From the NCBI GenBank assembly GCA_032871835.1, contig CM065303.1, forward strand, positions 22,198,001-22,262,000: a stretch of 64,000 nt of DNA, given 5' to 3'. This document shows, piece by piece, positions 23,901 to 35,164 of this stretch; position 1 is the stretch's first letter; each line of letters begins with the position of its first letter. The DNA is from Dipteronia dyeriana. Lineage: Eukaryota > Streptophyta > Magnoliopsida > Sapindales > Sapindaceae. Made by a program: the position numbers and the translations under genes. The notes under the pieces are model-generated. The model did no database searches, had not been told where the DNA came from, and saw nothing but the letters and a program-made list of their open reading frames with translations.

Positions 23901-24917
23901 GATACACATTACCTAAATTTACGGAGACGTAGTTCTCTAACAAATCCCTATGTGAGGTGGCATGAAATGACGCCCCTGAGTCTAACACCCAAGATTCCGT
24001 CTTACTTTCTAATGAGCAGATAAGGCAGTCATCTGACTCCTCTGAAATACAATTCGCACCGCTCTTGCCATCATCTTTCTTGGTGGACCTACACTCACTC
24101 GAGTAGTGACCCATCTTGCCACAATTCTGGCACTCAATGTCTTTCTTACTTCGCTACTGATTACTCAAATTGTTGCCCTGACGATTCCTGGACTTGGATC
24201 TTTCTCTTGACTTGATCTACCCCGTTGATTTGTGTTCCGATTCTTGTTTCTGCCTTCTCTACCTTCCATGTTCAGTGCTGAAGATGATGCCCATGATCCC
24301 TCTTCACGCATCTTGATCTCTTGGGTCATAATCATGTCTACGACCTGTTGGAATGCTAGCTTTTCTTTTCTGAATGAGTTGGCAATTGATTGGCATGTCG
24401 TACTTCAATTCTCTGGCATCTGGCCAAGAATTATGCTTGCCAACACCTCATCATCGAATACAATGGAAACCAAATTTAACCCAACTGTTACCTCGTTGAA
24501 CACATTCAGGTGCTCTTTAAAACTCTGATTTTCTGACACCTTCAGATTCACTAGCTTCTTTAACAGATGGACATTCCTTGCTGCTGAAGGTTGATCATAT
24601 AAATTCGATAGGGCCTTCATGAGATCTGTCGTTGTCTTTTGACCCTTGATGGTGAAGGCAACTGATTTCGACAATCTGAGTCGAATTGCTCCCAACGCTT
24701 TACGATCCAAAACCGTCCATTCTGCATCGGTCATGTCTTTTGGCTTATGTTGGACCATCCATTCTTCTTTATACATGCCCTTCGGCTTCTCTACTATCGG
24801 TAGATACAAGTCCATCTGGTACATATAATCTTCCATTTGTATTTTTCTAAAGCTGAAATTCGTATCGTTGAATTTCTCAATCTTGTATGTATCCTTCTCG
24901 GACCCCATTGCTCCCAC
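20906..24917 (-). pseudogene. Copia C gag-pol, frameshifted
   Basis: Reading on minus from ATG 24,917: gag (170 codons to 24,405) has the copia gag core, ending VLASIILGQMPEN. After a frame break, 24,114-23,137 holds the second half of a zinc knuckle (MGHYSSEC), the protease active site (SWVLDSGASFHATSHRD), the GAG-pre-integrase domain (LNLWHQRFGHMSNQGLKCL) and integrase (HTDVCGPASV, FIDDHSRKVRVYF, LHSDNGGEYE). The integrase C-terminal part is at 22,936-22,652 (KVFGCVSYVHAG). RT is an intact 374-codon frame at 22,306-21,182 with LLLYVNDMLVAGAN, so the usual first Asp of YVDD is Asn. RNase H continues to 20,906 (NSVFHSRTKHIGLRYHF). At least four breaks make it non-functional. Confidence 0.92.
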
Positions 24918-25503
24918 TCAAACCATGAATGGCAAGCAATTTGAACCGGTCAACAAAAAAGTCAAACCGGGACGAAATCAGACCAAAATCCAAAACGTTC
25001 AGTTTCAAAGTAAAAAGTACTGGATCTGGAAGATTTCACCACACTGAGTTCGTTGGTGGTGTCGATTTTCTCAGATTCGTGATGGATTTATGTAGATCTG
25101 ACGATAACCATTCGGTTGTTCAACACTTTGACGACCGATTTGAGGACTTTTCGATGCTCGGTTGACGACGACCCAGAAGACAATCTTAAAGATCTTCTCT
25201 TTCCACTTTTTTTTATGGTGGTGGTGCCGCTCAACTCGCCAACGACAACTGGGGGACGAAACCACTCCTCTGCAATCTTCGTCAACCGATTTGACCACTT
25301 TTCGGTGATCTTTTGACGATGGCCCAGAAGGAAAACTTGTAGATCGACCCTTTCTAATCCTAATGGTATGGGAGGTGACTACTCACTCTCCGTGACCGGC
25401 GGCTGCTGTTCCGGCTGCGCGGCTGCTATTCCGGACTCTTGGAACCTTGTGCTACATAATCCTCAACTCTGGATCCTACCCTAGTCTGCCCTAAGCCTTA
25501 AAA
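24918..25503 (-). other. Copia C 5' leader
   Basis: About 590 bp between primer site and gag, GC-richer than its surroundings, with short overlapping open stretches on both strands that carry no domain. This fits an untranslated leader. Confidence 0.6.
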
Positions 25504-25520
25504 CCTAGGCTCTGATACCA
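25504..25520 (-). promoter_or_regulatory. Primer-binding site, initiator-Met tRNA
   Basis: On minus the sequence is TGGTATCAGAGCCTAGG, complementary to the 3' end of plant initiator tRNA-Met, six bases from the LTR remnant. Confidence 0.85.
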
Positions 25521-25526
25521 TTTTTT

Positions 25527-25564
25527 TGTGGGTGTATCGGCTTAGGGAATATGCACAATCAAAA
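25527..25564 (-). repeat. 38-bp remnant of copia C 5' LTR
   Basis: TGTGGGTGTATCGGCTTAGG and the following bases match the first 38 bp of 20,451-20,813 in the same orientation, then stop abruptly at an inverted LTR. Confidence 0.85.
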
Positions 25565-25565
25565 T

Positions 25566-25926
25566 TGTTGGGTTGTGAAGCCTGAATCTTATTATGTTTA
25601 GGATTAGTTCTCTATTCTATTTAGGAGTGTTTTATTGGTTTATTTAAGAAATGATTCCTTATAACTTTAGGCTATACATTATTATAAATACTCCTGTAAT
25701 TCTTGTGTGTAGTGTGCTGAAAAGAGAGGAGATAAAAGAATATTGAGAGTCGTAAAAAGAGAGATATTGATTCACTATTATAATCACTGATTTCATAGTA
25801 GAAGTTGAGTACAGGTGCGCTCCGTGGACGTAGACTTACGTTGAACCACGTAAAGTCTCGTGTCCTTTTATTTAGTTTTTTCTTGTGTGTTTGATTGTGC
25901 ATATTTCCTAAGCCGATACACTTACA
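25566..25926 (+). repeat. Full copia C LTR, inverted orientation
   Basis: The 361-bp sequence starts TGTTGGGTTGTG on plus and ends CGATACACTTACA, the reverse complement of 20,451-20,813 over its whole length. No primer site, purine tract or 5-bp duplication flanks it. Confidence 0.88.
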
Positions 25927-26121
25927 ACATAGTGAAATTTAACAATTATGCTTGGTTGACACAAACTTAATTAAGATAATTTTTTACACGACCAACAATT
26001 GAATGCGCACGTCACACGAAAATTAAGGTTTTAAGTTTTATTTGATAAAAAAACGATAAGACAAAACAAATAGTCACTCCTCATTTAAATATAATTTACT
26101 ATACTGATTACTTTCTTTAAA

Positions 26122-26232
26122 GTGAAAATGGTGAGATATGTCACCTTTTTTAAGGTGTGTTGTGATGATGTCGCCCATTTAATAACTTAAGTTTAAAAGG
26201 CACCTATTATGGTGAATTGTCCAAATTGCCCC
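26122..26232 (+). repeat. Left terminal inverted repeat of the MULE
   Basis: Begins GTGAAAATGGTGAGATATG and contains TAACTTAAGTTTAAAAGGCACC. The last motif pairs with TAATATAAGTTTAAAATGCACC on the opposite strand at the right end. Identity is moderate, with small gaps. Confidence 0.75.
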
Positions 26233-26545
26233 TAAACTTTAATTTTTTAAAAGCAACTTTCTGGACTCGTTGGTATCTCCCCAAAAAACTTGTCTGAAAA
26301 ACTTGACTCTATCTCTAAAAAAGTTGTCTCTCTCCAGGTTCTGCAGTAGAAGGTAACAAATATTTATGATCTTTACTTAAATTTCTTTTATGCATTTCAG
26401 ATATTTTACATTCATTTCTGTGTGGGTTAACAATGTATCCATTCATCGATAACAATGTATCCATTTCAGATTCTGCACTAGAATGTATGAAAAAAGGAAA
26501 ACATCCGTGCTTTTTTCTTGTGTCACCGAGAATGTTTAAAGATGA

Positions 26546-27305
26546 ATCGAGCTTATTTTGTATTGGAACGAGCTTTTGTTTAGTTTGAAAAAAGCTCGAT
26601 TATTTGAAAAAAATGCTCGACAAAAAAATGCTCGATCCCTTAGGAAAAGTTCTCGATCCCTGGACAAAAGTTCTCGAACCGTTATAAAAGTTCTCTATAA
26701 TTTGACAAATAATCTTGATCCCTTAAAAAAATTCTCGATCCCTTAAAAAATTTCTCGATCCCTTAGAAAAAGTTATCGGTCCCTTAGAAAATGTTCTCGA
26801 TCCCTTAGAAAAAGTTCTCGATCACTTAGAAAATGTTCTCGATCCCTTAGAAAAAGTTCTCGATCACTTGATAAAAGTTCTCGATCCCTTGATAAAAGTT
26901 CTCGATCTCTTGATAAAAGTTATTGATCATTTGACAAATATTCTCAAACCCTTAAAAAATTTCTCGAACCGTTAGAAATGTTCTCGATCCCTTATTAAAA
27001 GTTCTCGTTCCCTTATTAAAAGTTCTCTATCCCTTGATAAAAGTTCTCGATAATTTGACAAATATTCTCGATAAAAGTTCTCGAATCGAACCGTTATGAA
27101 AGTTCTCGATCCGTTGTAAATTATTCTCGAACCCTTGAAAAAGTTCTCGATCCCTTAAAAAAAGTACTTGATCCATTTGAAAAAAGCTCGATCACTTAGA
27201 AAATGTTCTCGATCCCTTTCTAAAAAGTTCGATCTGTTTGCAAATGTTGTCGATCCATTACAAATGAAGCTCGATTCCGAAGAACATGTCGTTGATCCGT
27301 TACAG
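26546..27305 (+). repeat. Left 21-bp repeat array (CTCGATC core)
   Basis: Some 30 imperfect copies of GTTCTCGATCCCTTAGAAAAA in 21-bp register lie between the left terminus and the transposase start. Variation is mostly in the TTAGAAAAA half; CTCGATC is well kept. Open frames through it are repeat artefacts. Confidence 0.9.
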
Positions 27306-27393
27306 TTGAGAAATTTTTGTAATTCTTAGTACTTGTAAAAGTAATTTTTTTTATTTGTTAATAATTGTTTGTGATGATGATTTTCACAGGACA

Positions 27394-30081
27394 ATGGATA
27401 GGGTTAGATTAGTAATATCATACAACAATCGATAGGAGCAATTACCTTATGGAAGTCATAGGTTTCTTGGTTCCGATAACCAAAGAATGTATGTGTCCAG
27501 AAATATGACTTACGAAGAGCTGGTGTCGATCGTACAAACCGTTGTGAAGTACGATGTGAACAAATACATTGTTGATCTACAATCTATATCAATCGTTCCC
27601 GGGATAACATGTCGCACATTTATAAGAAATGACTACGATGTTTTGTTTATGCTAGGGGAAGATAGGGTGATCCCTCAAGTATGTGTCAGTTTAATTGAGA
27701 GGGTTGCAGGAGGTGTCATAGGTGAAGAAATCACTCCTCATGATAACACCCAACATTTTCGATCTTCAGGTGAAAGCAACCAGTTGTTCACAGAAAGAAG
27801 TGGGATTGATGGTAGGGAAAACCTATGCGGTGTCCCACCGGAAGTAGCCGACCATGGTGATATAGTTGAAGCTCAATTGGAAGATGATTTCGGTTGTCAT
27901 ATTAAAATGAATGTTGGCCAGTAAAACCACCAATACAATGACATGAACAATGAGCGGAATAATGAACCTCATAACTTACCAATCCATGAGGTGGCTAATG
28001 AGCCAAATTTACATCCGGTACATAATGTAGCGAACAATGAGGAAGATGAAGAACCGTTTGAAAGGGAAAGACGTGCAAAACTTGTACACAGATGTAGTTC
28101 CACTGCAGTACATATAGCTGGGACATCTGAGGTCCGGCCTGATGTAACTCAATTCTAAGAATGCCAGAACATGGGTTATTCCAGGAGCAGAATCATACTT
28201 GTTTGGTATGGGTGGAAGCAGGAACTTGGTAGAAGATGAACCTACCAGCATGATATATAAAGGTTAATTTTTTCCTACTAAAAAGGATTTGAAGAGATTG
28301 GCTGGGCATTTTGCAATGCGGCACAACTTCGAGTGGAAGGTGAAAAGATCGAATAAGACAATATTACATCTGGTTTGTTTGATGGACAACTGTACGTGGA
28401 AGTTAAGAGCGGTTAGGAGAGATGAAGCGACATACTTTCAAGTAAGAAGTTTTATCAACGAACACACTTATCCGTTGGAGGAGATTCACCGCTGCAATCG
28501 ACAAGCTAGTGCAGTCATAATTGGAGAGATGGTTGCACCTAGATTGCAACAACAAGATGGTAGACTAATGCGTCCGAAGGACATAATCATCGACATGAAA
28601 ACAATGTATGGCATCCAAATAATGTACAGTAAGGCACATCAAGCCCTTGATTATGCATTGTCACTGACTTATGGAACGCATGAGGAAAGATTACTGACTT
28701 ACAGTGCGATGAAAATGGTAAATTCCTATACTTTTTCATTTTGTTAGGTGCCTCAGTCAGAGGATTCCAGAGGTGTATGCGTCCAGTTATTGCCGTTGAT
28801 GGTACCCATTTAAAGGGTAGATTTAGGGGCACAATGTTTGTTGCAACTGCACAATATGGGAATGAACAGGTTTATCCAATTGCTTTTGGGTACGGTGACT
28901 CGGAAGACAACCTATCATGGGAGTGGTTTTTGGATTGCTTGAAAGGTGCCCTCAGCCATATAGATGATTTGGTTTTCATTTCTGATCGACATGCAAGCAT
29001 TGAAGTAGGGATTTCTAAAATGTTCCCTTATGCCACCCATACCATATGTTGCTGGCACTTTTATAAAAATATTAAGAAGCGATGTCATAGAAAGGATGTT
29101 GCCGCAATAATGGACAAAGCAGTCCGAGCGTACACCGAGTTGCAATATAACCGGCACACGGAAGAGTTACGAAACTTGCACCCGAATGCATATGAATATG
29201 TAATTGATACCGGTCCACAGAAGTGGTCCCATGTACACTGCCCCTATAGAAGGTATAGGGTCATGACAACAAATGTCGCAGAATGCATACACTCATGCCT
29301 TAAATTTACACGGCAACTGCCTATATTGACTTTGGCAGAGTTCATTAGGAATATGCTACAACGTTGGTTTCACGATCGCTATAGGGCTGCACAATCCATG
29401 CGTCATCAGTTGACTGACGCAACATATATTGTGATCCTCAAACGTGTTGATAAGTGTAATTTTATGATAGTTAATCTAGTTGACTGGAACATATTCTCGG
29501 TGAAGCGGGTTGGCAAACAGTGGACTGTTGACTTAGCCCGGAAGACCTGCACATGCAACAAATTCCAAATGGACCTTCTTCCATGTTCTCACGCTCTCGC
29601 TGCCGCAAGGTACATCATACAATTTTGTGTACAGTTAATATTACTTAAACGTGAATCCTAACGTTTTCAATGTTTTTACAGGGACCGAAACATGGATTTC
29701 ACATCTCTCTGTGCGGACTACTACAAGCGACAAACACTTATTGATGCCTACTCGGTTCCTATTATACCGGTTGGACATCCTTCCACTTGGATTGTGTCAT
29801 CTGACATCGCTGAGAGAGTCGTTTTGAATCCAAGCTCCAGGAGACAAGCAGGCCGACCGAGGGCTTCACGCCGTATCTCGTCTTCGGAGGGAACAACAAC
29901 ACAGAATTGTAGACGATGTCGACAACCAGGGCATAATTCGAGGAGATGTTCTAACCCAGCTTTGACTAATGAAGGTCCGAGCACAGTTATTCTAGAGGAA
30001 TACAGACGCAAGTGTAGTATCTGTCATACAATTGGTCACAACAGACAAACATGCCCTACTAGAGACTCCACCGTGGAGTGA
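27394..30081 (+). pseudogene. MULE transposase, mudrA-like, with disabling mutations
   Basis: The reading starts at ATG 27,394, just after a splice-like TTTTCACAG. An N-terminal region (MTYEELVSIVQTV) is followed by a MuDR DNA-binding domain (28,289 on: RLAGHFAMRHNFEWKV). The DDE domain from 28,744 shows Asp in VIAVDGTHLKG (28,798), Asp in FISDRHASI (28,984) and Glu in TTNVAECIHS (29,281). A SWIM finger (CTCNKFQMDLLPCSHAL) ends at a 72-bp intron, 29,610-29,681 (GTACAT...TTACAG). The last exon carries two CX2CX4HX4C knuckles (CRRCRQPGHNSRRC, CSICHTIGHNRQTC). Breaks: in-frame TAG 27,433, TAA 27,922, a frameshift near 28,155, TAA 28,265, and a frameshift with probable small deletion near 28,720. 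It would cut and paste its own element if intact. Confidence 0.92.
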
Positions 30082-30374
30082 TTTGAGGCGTTATCATGAT
30101 GACATTGTGATAATTTGAACTCGTATGACTTGTTCATTAACTAAAATGCAATTGTATTTAAATTTTATTTGAGACTGAAATGCAATTGTATTTAAATATG
30201 ATTTGTATATATATAAATGTAAACATTTTTATACAAAATAATTGGTAAATATACAAAAGAATTGGGACATATACAAAACAATTGGTACATATACAAAAGA
30301 ATTTGTTAATTTACAAAATAATTTGTACATATACAAAACAATTGGTACGTATACAAACGAATAACTACATAAAT
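30082..30374. repeat. Spacer between convergent MULE genes with a roughly 22-bp repeat
   Basis: From about 30,228 to 30,363 the motif ACATATACAAAACAATTGGT recurs six times with variants at about 20-22-bp spacing. It lies between the two 3' gene ends and may hold both polyadenylation regions. Confidence 0.7.
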
Positions 30375-31739
30375 CTAAACAGGCCAGAAGTTTCTAAATA
30401 TTTCAACGGCCATCTTCTCCTGAATGATCCCCATATCGTCTTCCGACCAATCAAAATCCTTTTTGTCCGTCAGTAAGTACTCGATCAATCTCAATGTGTG
30501 GGGACCACAGTTACCCCTGCAGTTGGACACATTAAAAAGTGTTAATAAAATATTAGGTTTATAATAATACAATCTTAAAGTTACTATTACGAAATGTCTT
30601 ACGATTTCTTCTGCTAAGGGACATGTTTTTCCGACATCAAAGGGCTTACTTGTCTTCTCAAATTTCTGAAGTCCAGCCGGTTGTGCAGTATGAAACCCAG
30701 CCTGATGCAACATCGAGAGCACAAAGTAGCACAACGGGGCTACCTACTGCTTCCGGATATGAGCTGGGACCTTCTGTCTCCAGGGGTTGACTATGAACAT
30801 CTTCCAGCATGTGAGGTCCACAGTCACCAGTAGCCAATGTTGCCGCCCAATGTTGTACGGTATCAGGACCTGTAAACGTAAATAGCAGGTGTTAGGATGT
30901 ACAAAGACAACTATATATACAATTGCAAACCATGTCAATTAACACTTACCATGTCAACCTCGTGCCTCAGACGGCATCCATTTGAGGCACCCCCAAGCAC
31001 CGTCGTAAGGTCGACATCCTTCCAGCACGACCTCAAAAGATTCCAACGCCTCGAGGTGATTTGCCCGGGAGAATCACGAGACATCATTTTCCTATACTGG
31101 TGCTCTAGAAAGGACTGTAGAAACAAAAACTCAAAGTTATTACTGTTTTCCATACAAATGTACAAGCATGCGTAATCATTACTAATTTCAATACTTACAA
31201 AAAATTGCAAGTTCAATATGTTGACCATCTGACTATACACATTCGGGAAAGCCCGTTGACGCTTCCGAAGAATATGGAGGTACGCGTCCATATGCTAGGA
31301 ATATAAACACGTAAAGATATGTTAGGAGACTTACATATCTAAAACAAATACTATAAACAGAATTTACGGTACGGTCCCGTGTACCTCATCATTTACATCC
31401 GTGAAGTTGGTCTGCAACCGATGGAACCATGCAGCATCAACCGGTGCAAGCAAATCAAGATCACGTCTGCATTAATGTTCCATCAGCTACACATTTATAT
31501 AATGCATTAGAAGAAAAACTGCCACCTAAATAACAAAGAAATTTACTTACAGCTCCCCATTTACGTTATTCTTGAAGGCTCGATAAACCTTCAACTGGTC
31601 ACCATCCACCAGTCCCTGAGGATTAAATACGTGCTTAGGTCCCTCTAGTATTACCCTCGCCCTCTTAGGTCGGCACAGATCAGTGTACCCCTTCAGTACA
31701 CGCCTCTGCTGTTGAACTCCCCCCGTCGGGGTATGCTGA

Positions 31740-32170
31740 GATGAAGACGGAGGAGGGGAGCCTGCTGCTAGAGGGAAGGTGGTGGATGAGGCGCATGCTC
31801 TTCGCTCTGAGGGGGATGGGAGGCGGCTGTTAGAGGGAAGGTGAAGGGGGCGCCTGGTCATGGCTCCGAGGGGGATGAGGGGCCTGCTCCTTGCTCGAAG
31901 GTGGAGGTGGATGTGGAGGTGGAGGTGGAGGGGGAGTCTGTTGCTCGTTCGTCAGTGGAGGGGAAGGGGGAGCCTGCTGCTGGGTCGTCGGTGGAGGGGG
32001 AGCCTGCTGCTCACTCCGAGATTGAGGGGGAGCCTACGAAATGCTATGAGCAAGATGGGGGGTCGGCTGCTCGCTAGAAGGTGGAGAGGGAGCCTACTGC
32101 TCGCTCCGAGGTGGAGGGGGAGCCTGTGAATCTCTATGAACGAGAGGGGGGCTGCTGCTCGCTAGGGGGG
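31740..32170 (-). repeat. GC-rich minisatellite coding a Pro/Gln-rich linker
   Basis: Units such as GGTGGAGGGGGAGCCTGCTG and CTCGCTCCGAG repeat at about 30-36-bp spacing. On minus, in the gene's direction, they give CTCCCCCTCC-type codons for Pro-Pro-Pro and Gln-Gln. The composition is far more GC-rich than the rest of the window. Confidence 0.8.
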
Positions 32171-33914
32171 AGAGGGGGAGACTGAGCCCCACTCTCCAGA
32201 TCTGCCCCTCCGGTATGTGGATATTATGTATGCTCATACATATGATGGCCTGAAGCCTTGAAAGTCCCCGATCAATGCAAGCAAATCCCTATGTTGTTGC
32301 TGTCGATCCTCTTCGCTCTTCCGGATCAACTCCAGCAACTCCCAGTACTGTTGTTGTCGATCATCCTCACTCTTTTGGAGAGCTTCACGTAACTCGTTCA
32401 ACTGTTGTTCTAAACGGGCCTGAAATCATGCAACATTGTTAATACTAAAACAATCATGTGTCCTTCGGTAAAAAAAAAACTACCATCTCAACTTACCTCC
32501 CCATCGAGTGCAACGCCTGCATGGGAATCCCCTGTATGGTCACCATTTCCTGGCGTGGTAAACCGAACCTTTCTACACCTCACTCATCGAGGAGACGGCA
32601 AAGATCCGCCAGTGTCCATGCCATTGAAATCTGGATCTGCACTTGTAGTCGGACCCTCACCCTCCTCATCGGGACGAACTACACTTGTAGTCGGATCAGG
32701 GACAATAGGAAGGTGAACCTTGTCATCCTGCACATATGGGCTCCCCACCTCACTTAGGCCTGCGAAGTACGGTGCCACCGTCTCAGCTGCTGTGAGCACG
32801 ATTTTCATCCTCACAGACATCTGAAATCGTAGTTAGATGAATGTCATTGTTACTTATAATAAGTAATATAACATACTGTTAACAAATAAATTAATTACCC
32901 TAGCACTAAAAATCTTGTCAAGCTTCTTCCCTCTGGGTTCTTTCGCCAACTCCCACTTCAACATACGAGGACAAAGGTCTGTAATCCATCGAGTCCCTAA
33001 ATCGATGCCCAGTTGGGGGATCACCTCGAAAGCAAATATCTGCATCAAAGATAAGTATAGTTATAATAAAAAAAATTGGATTAGAAATGAAATGTACATG
33101 TTGGAAATCAAATTTTTACCAAAAGAGCGTGTGATAGACCGTATATGTTGTACCCCTCCACGGAATGTCCAATATCGCCCTGTGACTGCTGGCATCTTTC
33201 CTTACGACGTCGTGGTAACGCATGCTTGAATGAAAATATAGAATGACTATAGACGTCGGCACCCCACGGGAACACATCGAAGGCATTGAGGTCCTATACC
33301 AACCGAAACTGTCAAACTGGAATCTTCAATCTCTCGTCAACCCCCATCAATATCCAGTTCAACATGTAAATGAGGCACAACCTCACAGCATCGTACACTT
33401 GTTCAAACTCTTTGCGGGTAAGAACAACCCTCAAGTCATCCAACGATACCTCATCATGTGCAGGAAAGTACTGTTGATGTATGCCATTCTCAACTGCAAC
33501 ATACATACTCGTGTCCGGTACGACTCCAAAACGTAATCCGGTGATGAGGCTAAATTCCACCTTCGAAAACCTGACCATATGGTTCCCTAACAAGAACCGT
33601 ATCTCATCTGTCGGCCCGTCATGGTCCAACTCCTACAACAACAACTGATGAATAACACCACCCGAAAACTTCAGCTCCCGGTGCATCGACATGAAATGCC
33701 CAAAACAGAAGGCTATGAACCGACGCTGATCCTCAACAGCAAACTCTTCAGGGACCCGGTTAAGTGCATCGTCTATACGGGCGAGGGCTTCAAAATGGTC
33801 GTGTCGGGTCAATTTTCCCTTGAACCAATATCCCTCTGGAGTTTTAAGCAATTCCTTCAAACTGTTTGTCATCTGCAATGTCATAGAAACAATACATCAG
33901 CAAACTGTAAAAAA

Positions 33915-34845
33915 AAAAAATATATTCTCGATCGTTTGAAATAAAATCTTGATACTTTGAAAATATTTTCAATCCTTTGTAAAAGTTCTCGATCCCTTAC
34001 AAAAGTTCTCGATCCTTTCAAAAAGGTCTCGATCCTTTGAAAAACCTCTCGATCCTTTGAAAAACCTCTCGATCCTTTGAAAAACCTCTCGATTCATTGA
34101 AAATTCTTCTCGATCATATTATAAAATCTCTACCCTTTCAAAAACATTATCGATCGTTTATAAACATTCTCGATCCTTTGAAAAACCTGTCGATGCTTTG
34201 AAAAATCTTCTCGATCATTTTAAAAAATCTTGACCCTTTCAAAAACATTCTCGATCGTTAAAAAAAATTATCGATCCTTTGAAAATAGTCTCGATCTTTT
34301 GAAAAACCTCTCGATTCTTTGAAAAATCTTTTCGATCATTTTATAAAATCTGGACCCTCTCAAAAACATTCTCGATCGTTTGAAAAAATTCTCGATCCTT
34401 TCAAAATTGTCTCGATACTTTTAAAAACTCTCGATTCTATGATAAATCTTCTCGATTCGATAAAAAATCTTCTCTTCTCGATTATTTTAAAAAATCTTGA
34501 TCATTTGAAAAACATTCTCGATCGTTACAAAAATATTCTTGATCGTTTTAAAAAATTCTCGATCCATTGAAAAAAGTCTCGATCCTTTAAAAATCCTCTC
34601 GATTTTTTAAAAAATCTTCTCGATCATTTAACAAAAGCTCGATCACTTTGAAAAACATTCTCGATCGTTTAAAACAATTTCTCAATCCTTTAAAAATATT
34701 CTCCATACTTTTAAAATGTTCTCGATCCTTTGAGAAATAATCTCTATCGTATGAAAAATTTTCTCGAATCTTTCAATAAAATTTTCTCGATTTCTCTTGA
34801 AATATTCTCGATTTTTTTTTAAAAAAAAAAAATGCTCGATACCAC
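33915..34845 (+). repeat. Right 21-bp repeat array inside intron 1 of the Ulp1-like gene
   Basis: About 40 imperfect copies of CTCTCGATCCTTTGAAAAAC in 21-bp register. The array reads in the same strand direction as the left array, not inverted. It lies wholly between the exon 1 donor (35,011) and the exon 2 acceptor (33,873). Confidence 0.9.
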
Positions 34846-35164
34846 AATTTCGTCTTCGTCATAACATATTCAATCTCATTTCAAACCAAAACCAAAACCA
34901 AAACCACAACAATTGTAAACCCTAATCTATAATTTCATTCAACAGAACAAGTCTAAAATGCAATGATAAGTTATCAACAACAAATCGATAAATAAAACAA
35001 ACTGAACTTACCTCTGTCAATCGTTGCGAAATGTACTGTATTCCCGTTCCGGTCAATAAGTTGTCGATTTCCTCGCCGTCGATTTCGTTGTCGTCAGTTT
35101 CTTTCTCACTGTTGCTTTTCTCAAACTCACAAAACGACAACTTTTTCTCTTTTTCAATTTTATC

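Larger units (their letters stand above)
20451..25564 (-). mobile_element. Ty1/copia retrotransposon C, Tork/Tnt1-like, minus strand
   Basis: The element has a 363-bp 3' LTR at 20,451-20,813, a purine tract (AAGTGGGAGAT on minus) next to it, a nearly complete but mutated gag-pol, and a primer site (TGGTATCAGAGCCTAGG, minus, 25,520-25,504). Only 38 bp of the 5' LTR remain (25,527-25,564), fused to an inverted LTR. RNase H motifs (STTGYVFTM, AISWVSQLQKIV, TTETEYVA) resemble the Tork/Tnt1 lineage. Confidence 0.88.
30375..35140 (-). pseudogene. DUF1985 / Ulp1-like cysteine protease gene in the MULE, broken
   Basis: Exon 1 (35,140-35,012, MSFCEFEKSNSEKETDDNEI...RLTE) joins in frame to exon 2 (33,872 on, after TTGCAG) across a 1,139-bp intron. 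Exon 2 has the DUF1985 core (VRFSKVEFSLITGLRFG) and DLNAFDVFPWGADVYSHSI. Exon 3 is 33,039-32,899 and exon 4 starts at 32,820. A coiled coil (ARLEQQLNELREALQKSEDD, 32,430 down) and a Pro/Gln-rich linker follow. The C-terminal Ulp1 domain spans 31,466-30,375 in small exons (LDLLAPVDAAWFHRL, NIGRQHWLLVTVDL, NCGPHTLRLIEYLL). Ulp1 enzymes cut SUMO-like tags using His-Asp-Cys. Here His is 30,837-30,839 and Cys 30,507-30,509, but the Asp position reads Asn (FIVNPW). In-frame stops at 33,633, 33,312, about 33,291, 32,584 and 30,744 and an exon-frame mismatch break the gene. Confidence 0.82.

Noticed and set aside
24646..25316. Several overlapping frames near and antisense to copia C gag
   Set aside because: Shadows of gag or leader sequence without family features.
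31841..32129. Gly/Trp/Arg-rich and Glu-rich frames on plus
   Set aside because: Antisense reading of the Pro/Gln-rich minisatellite of the Ulp1-like gene.
34319..34570. Frame rich in Ile-Leu-Asp-Arg
   Set aside because: Translation of the 21-bp intron repeat, antisense to the gene.
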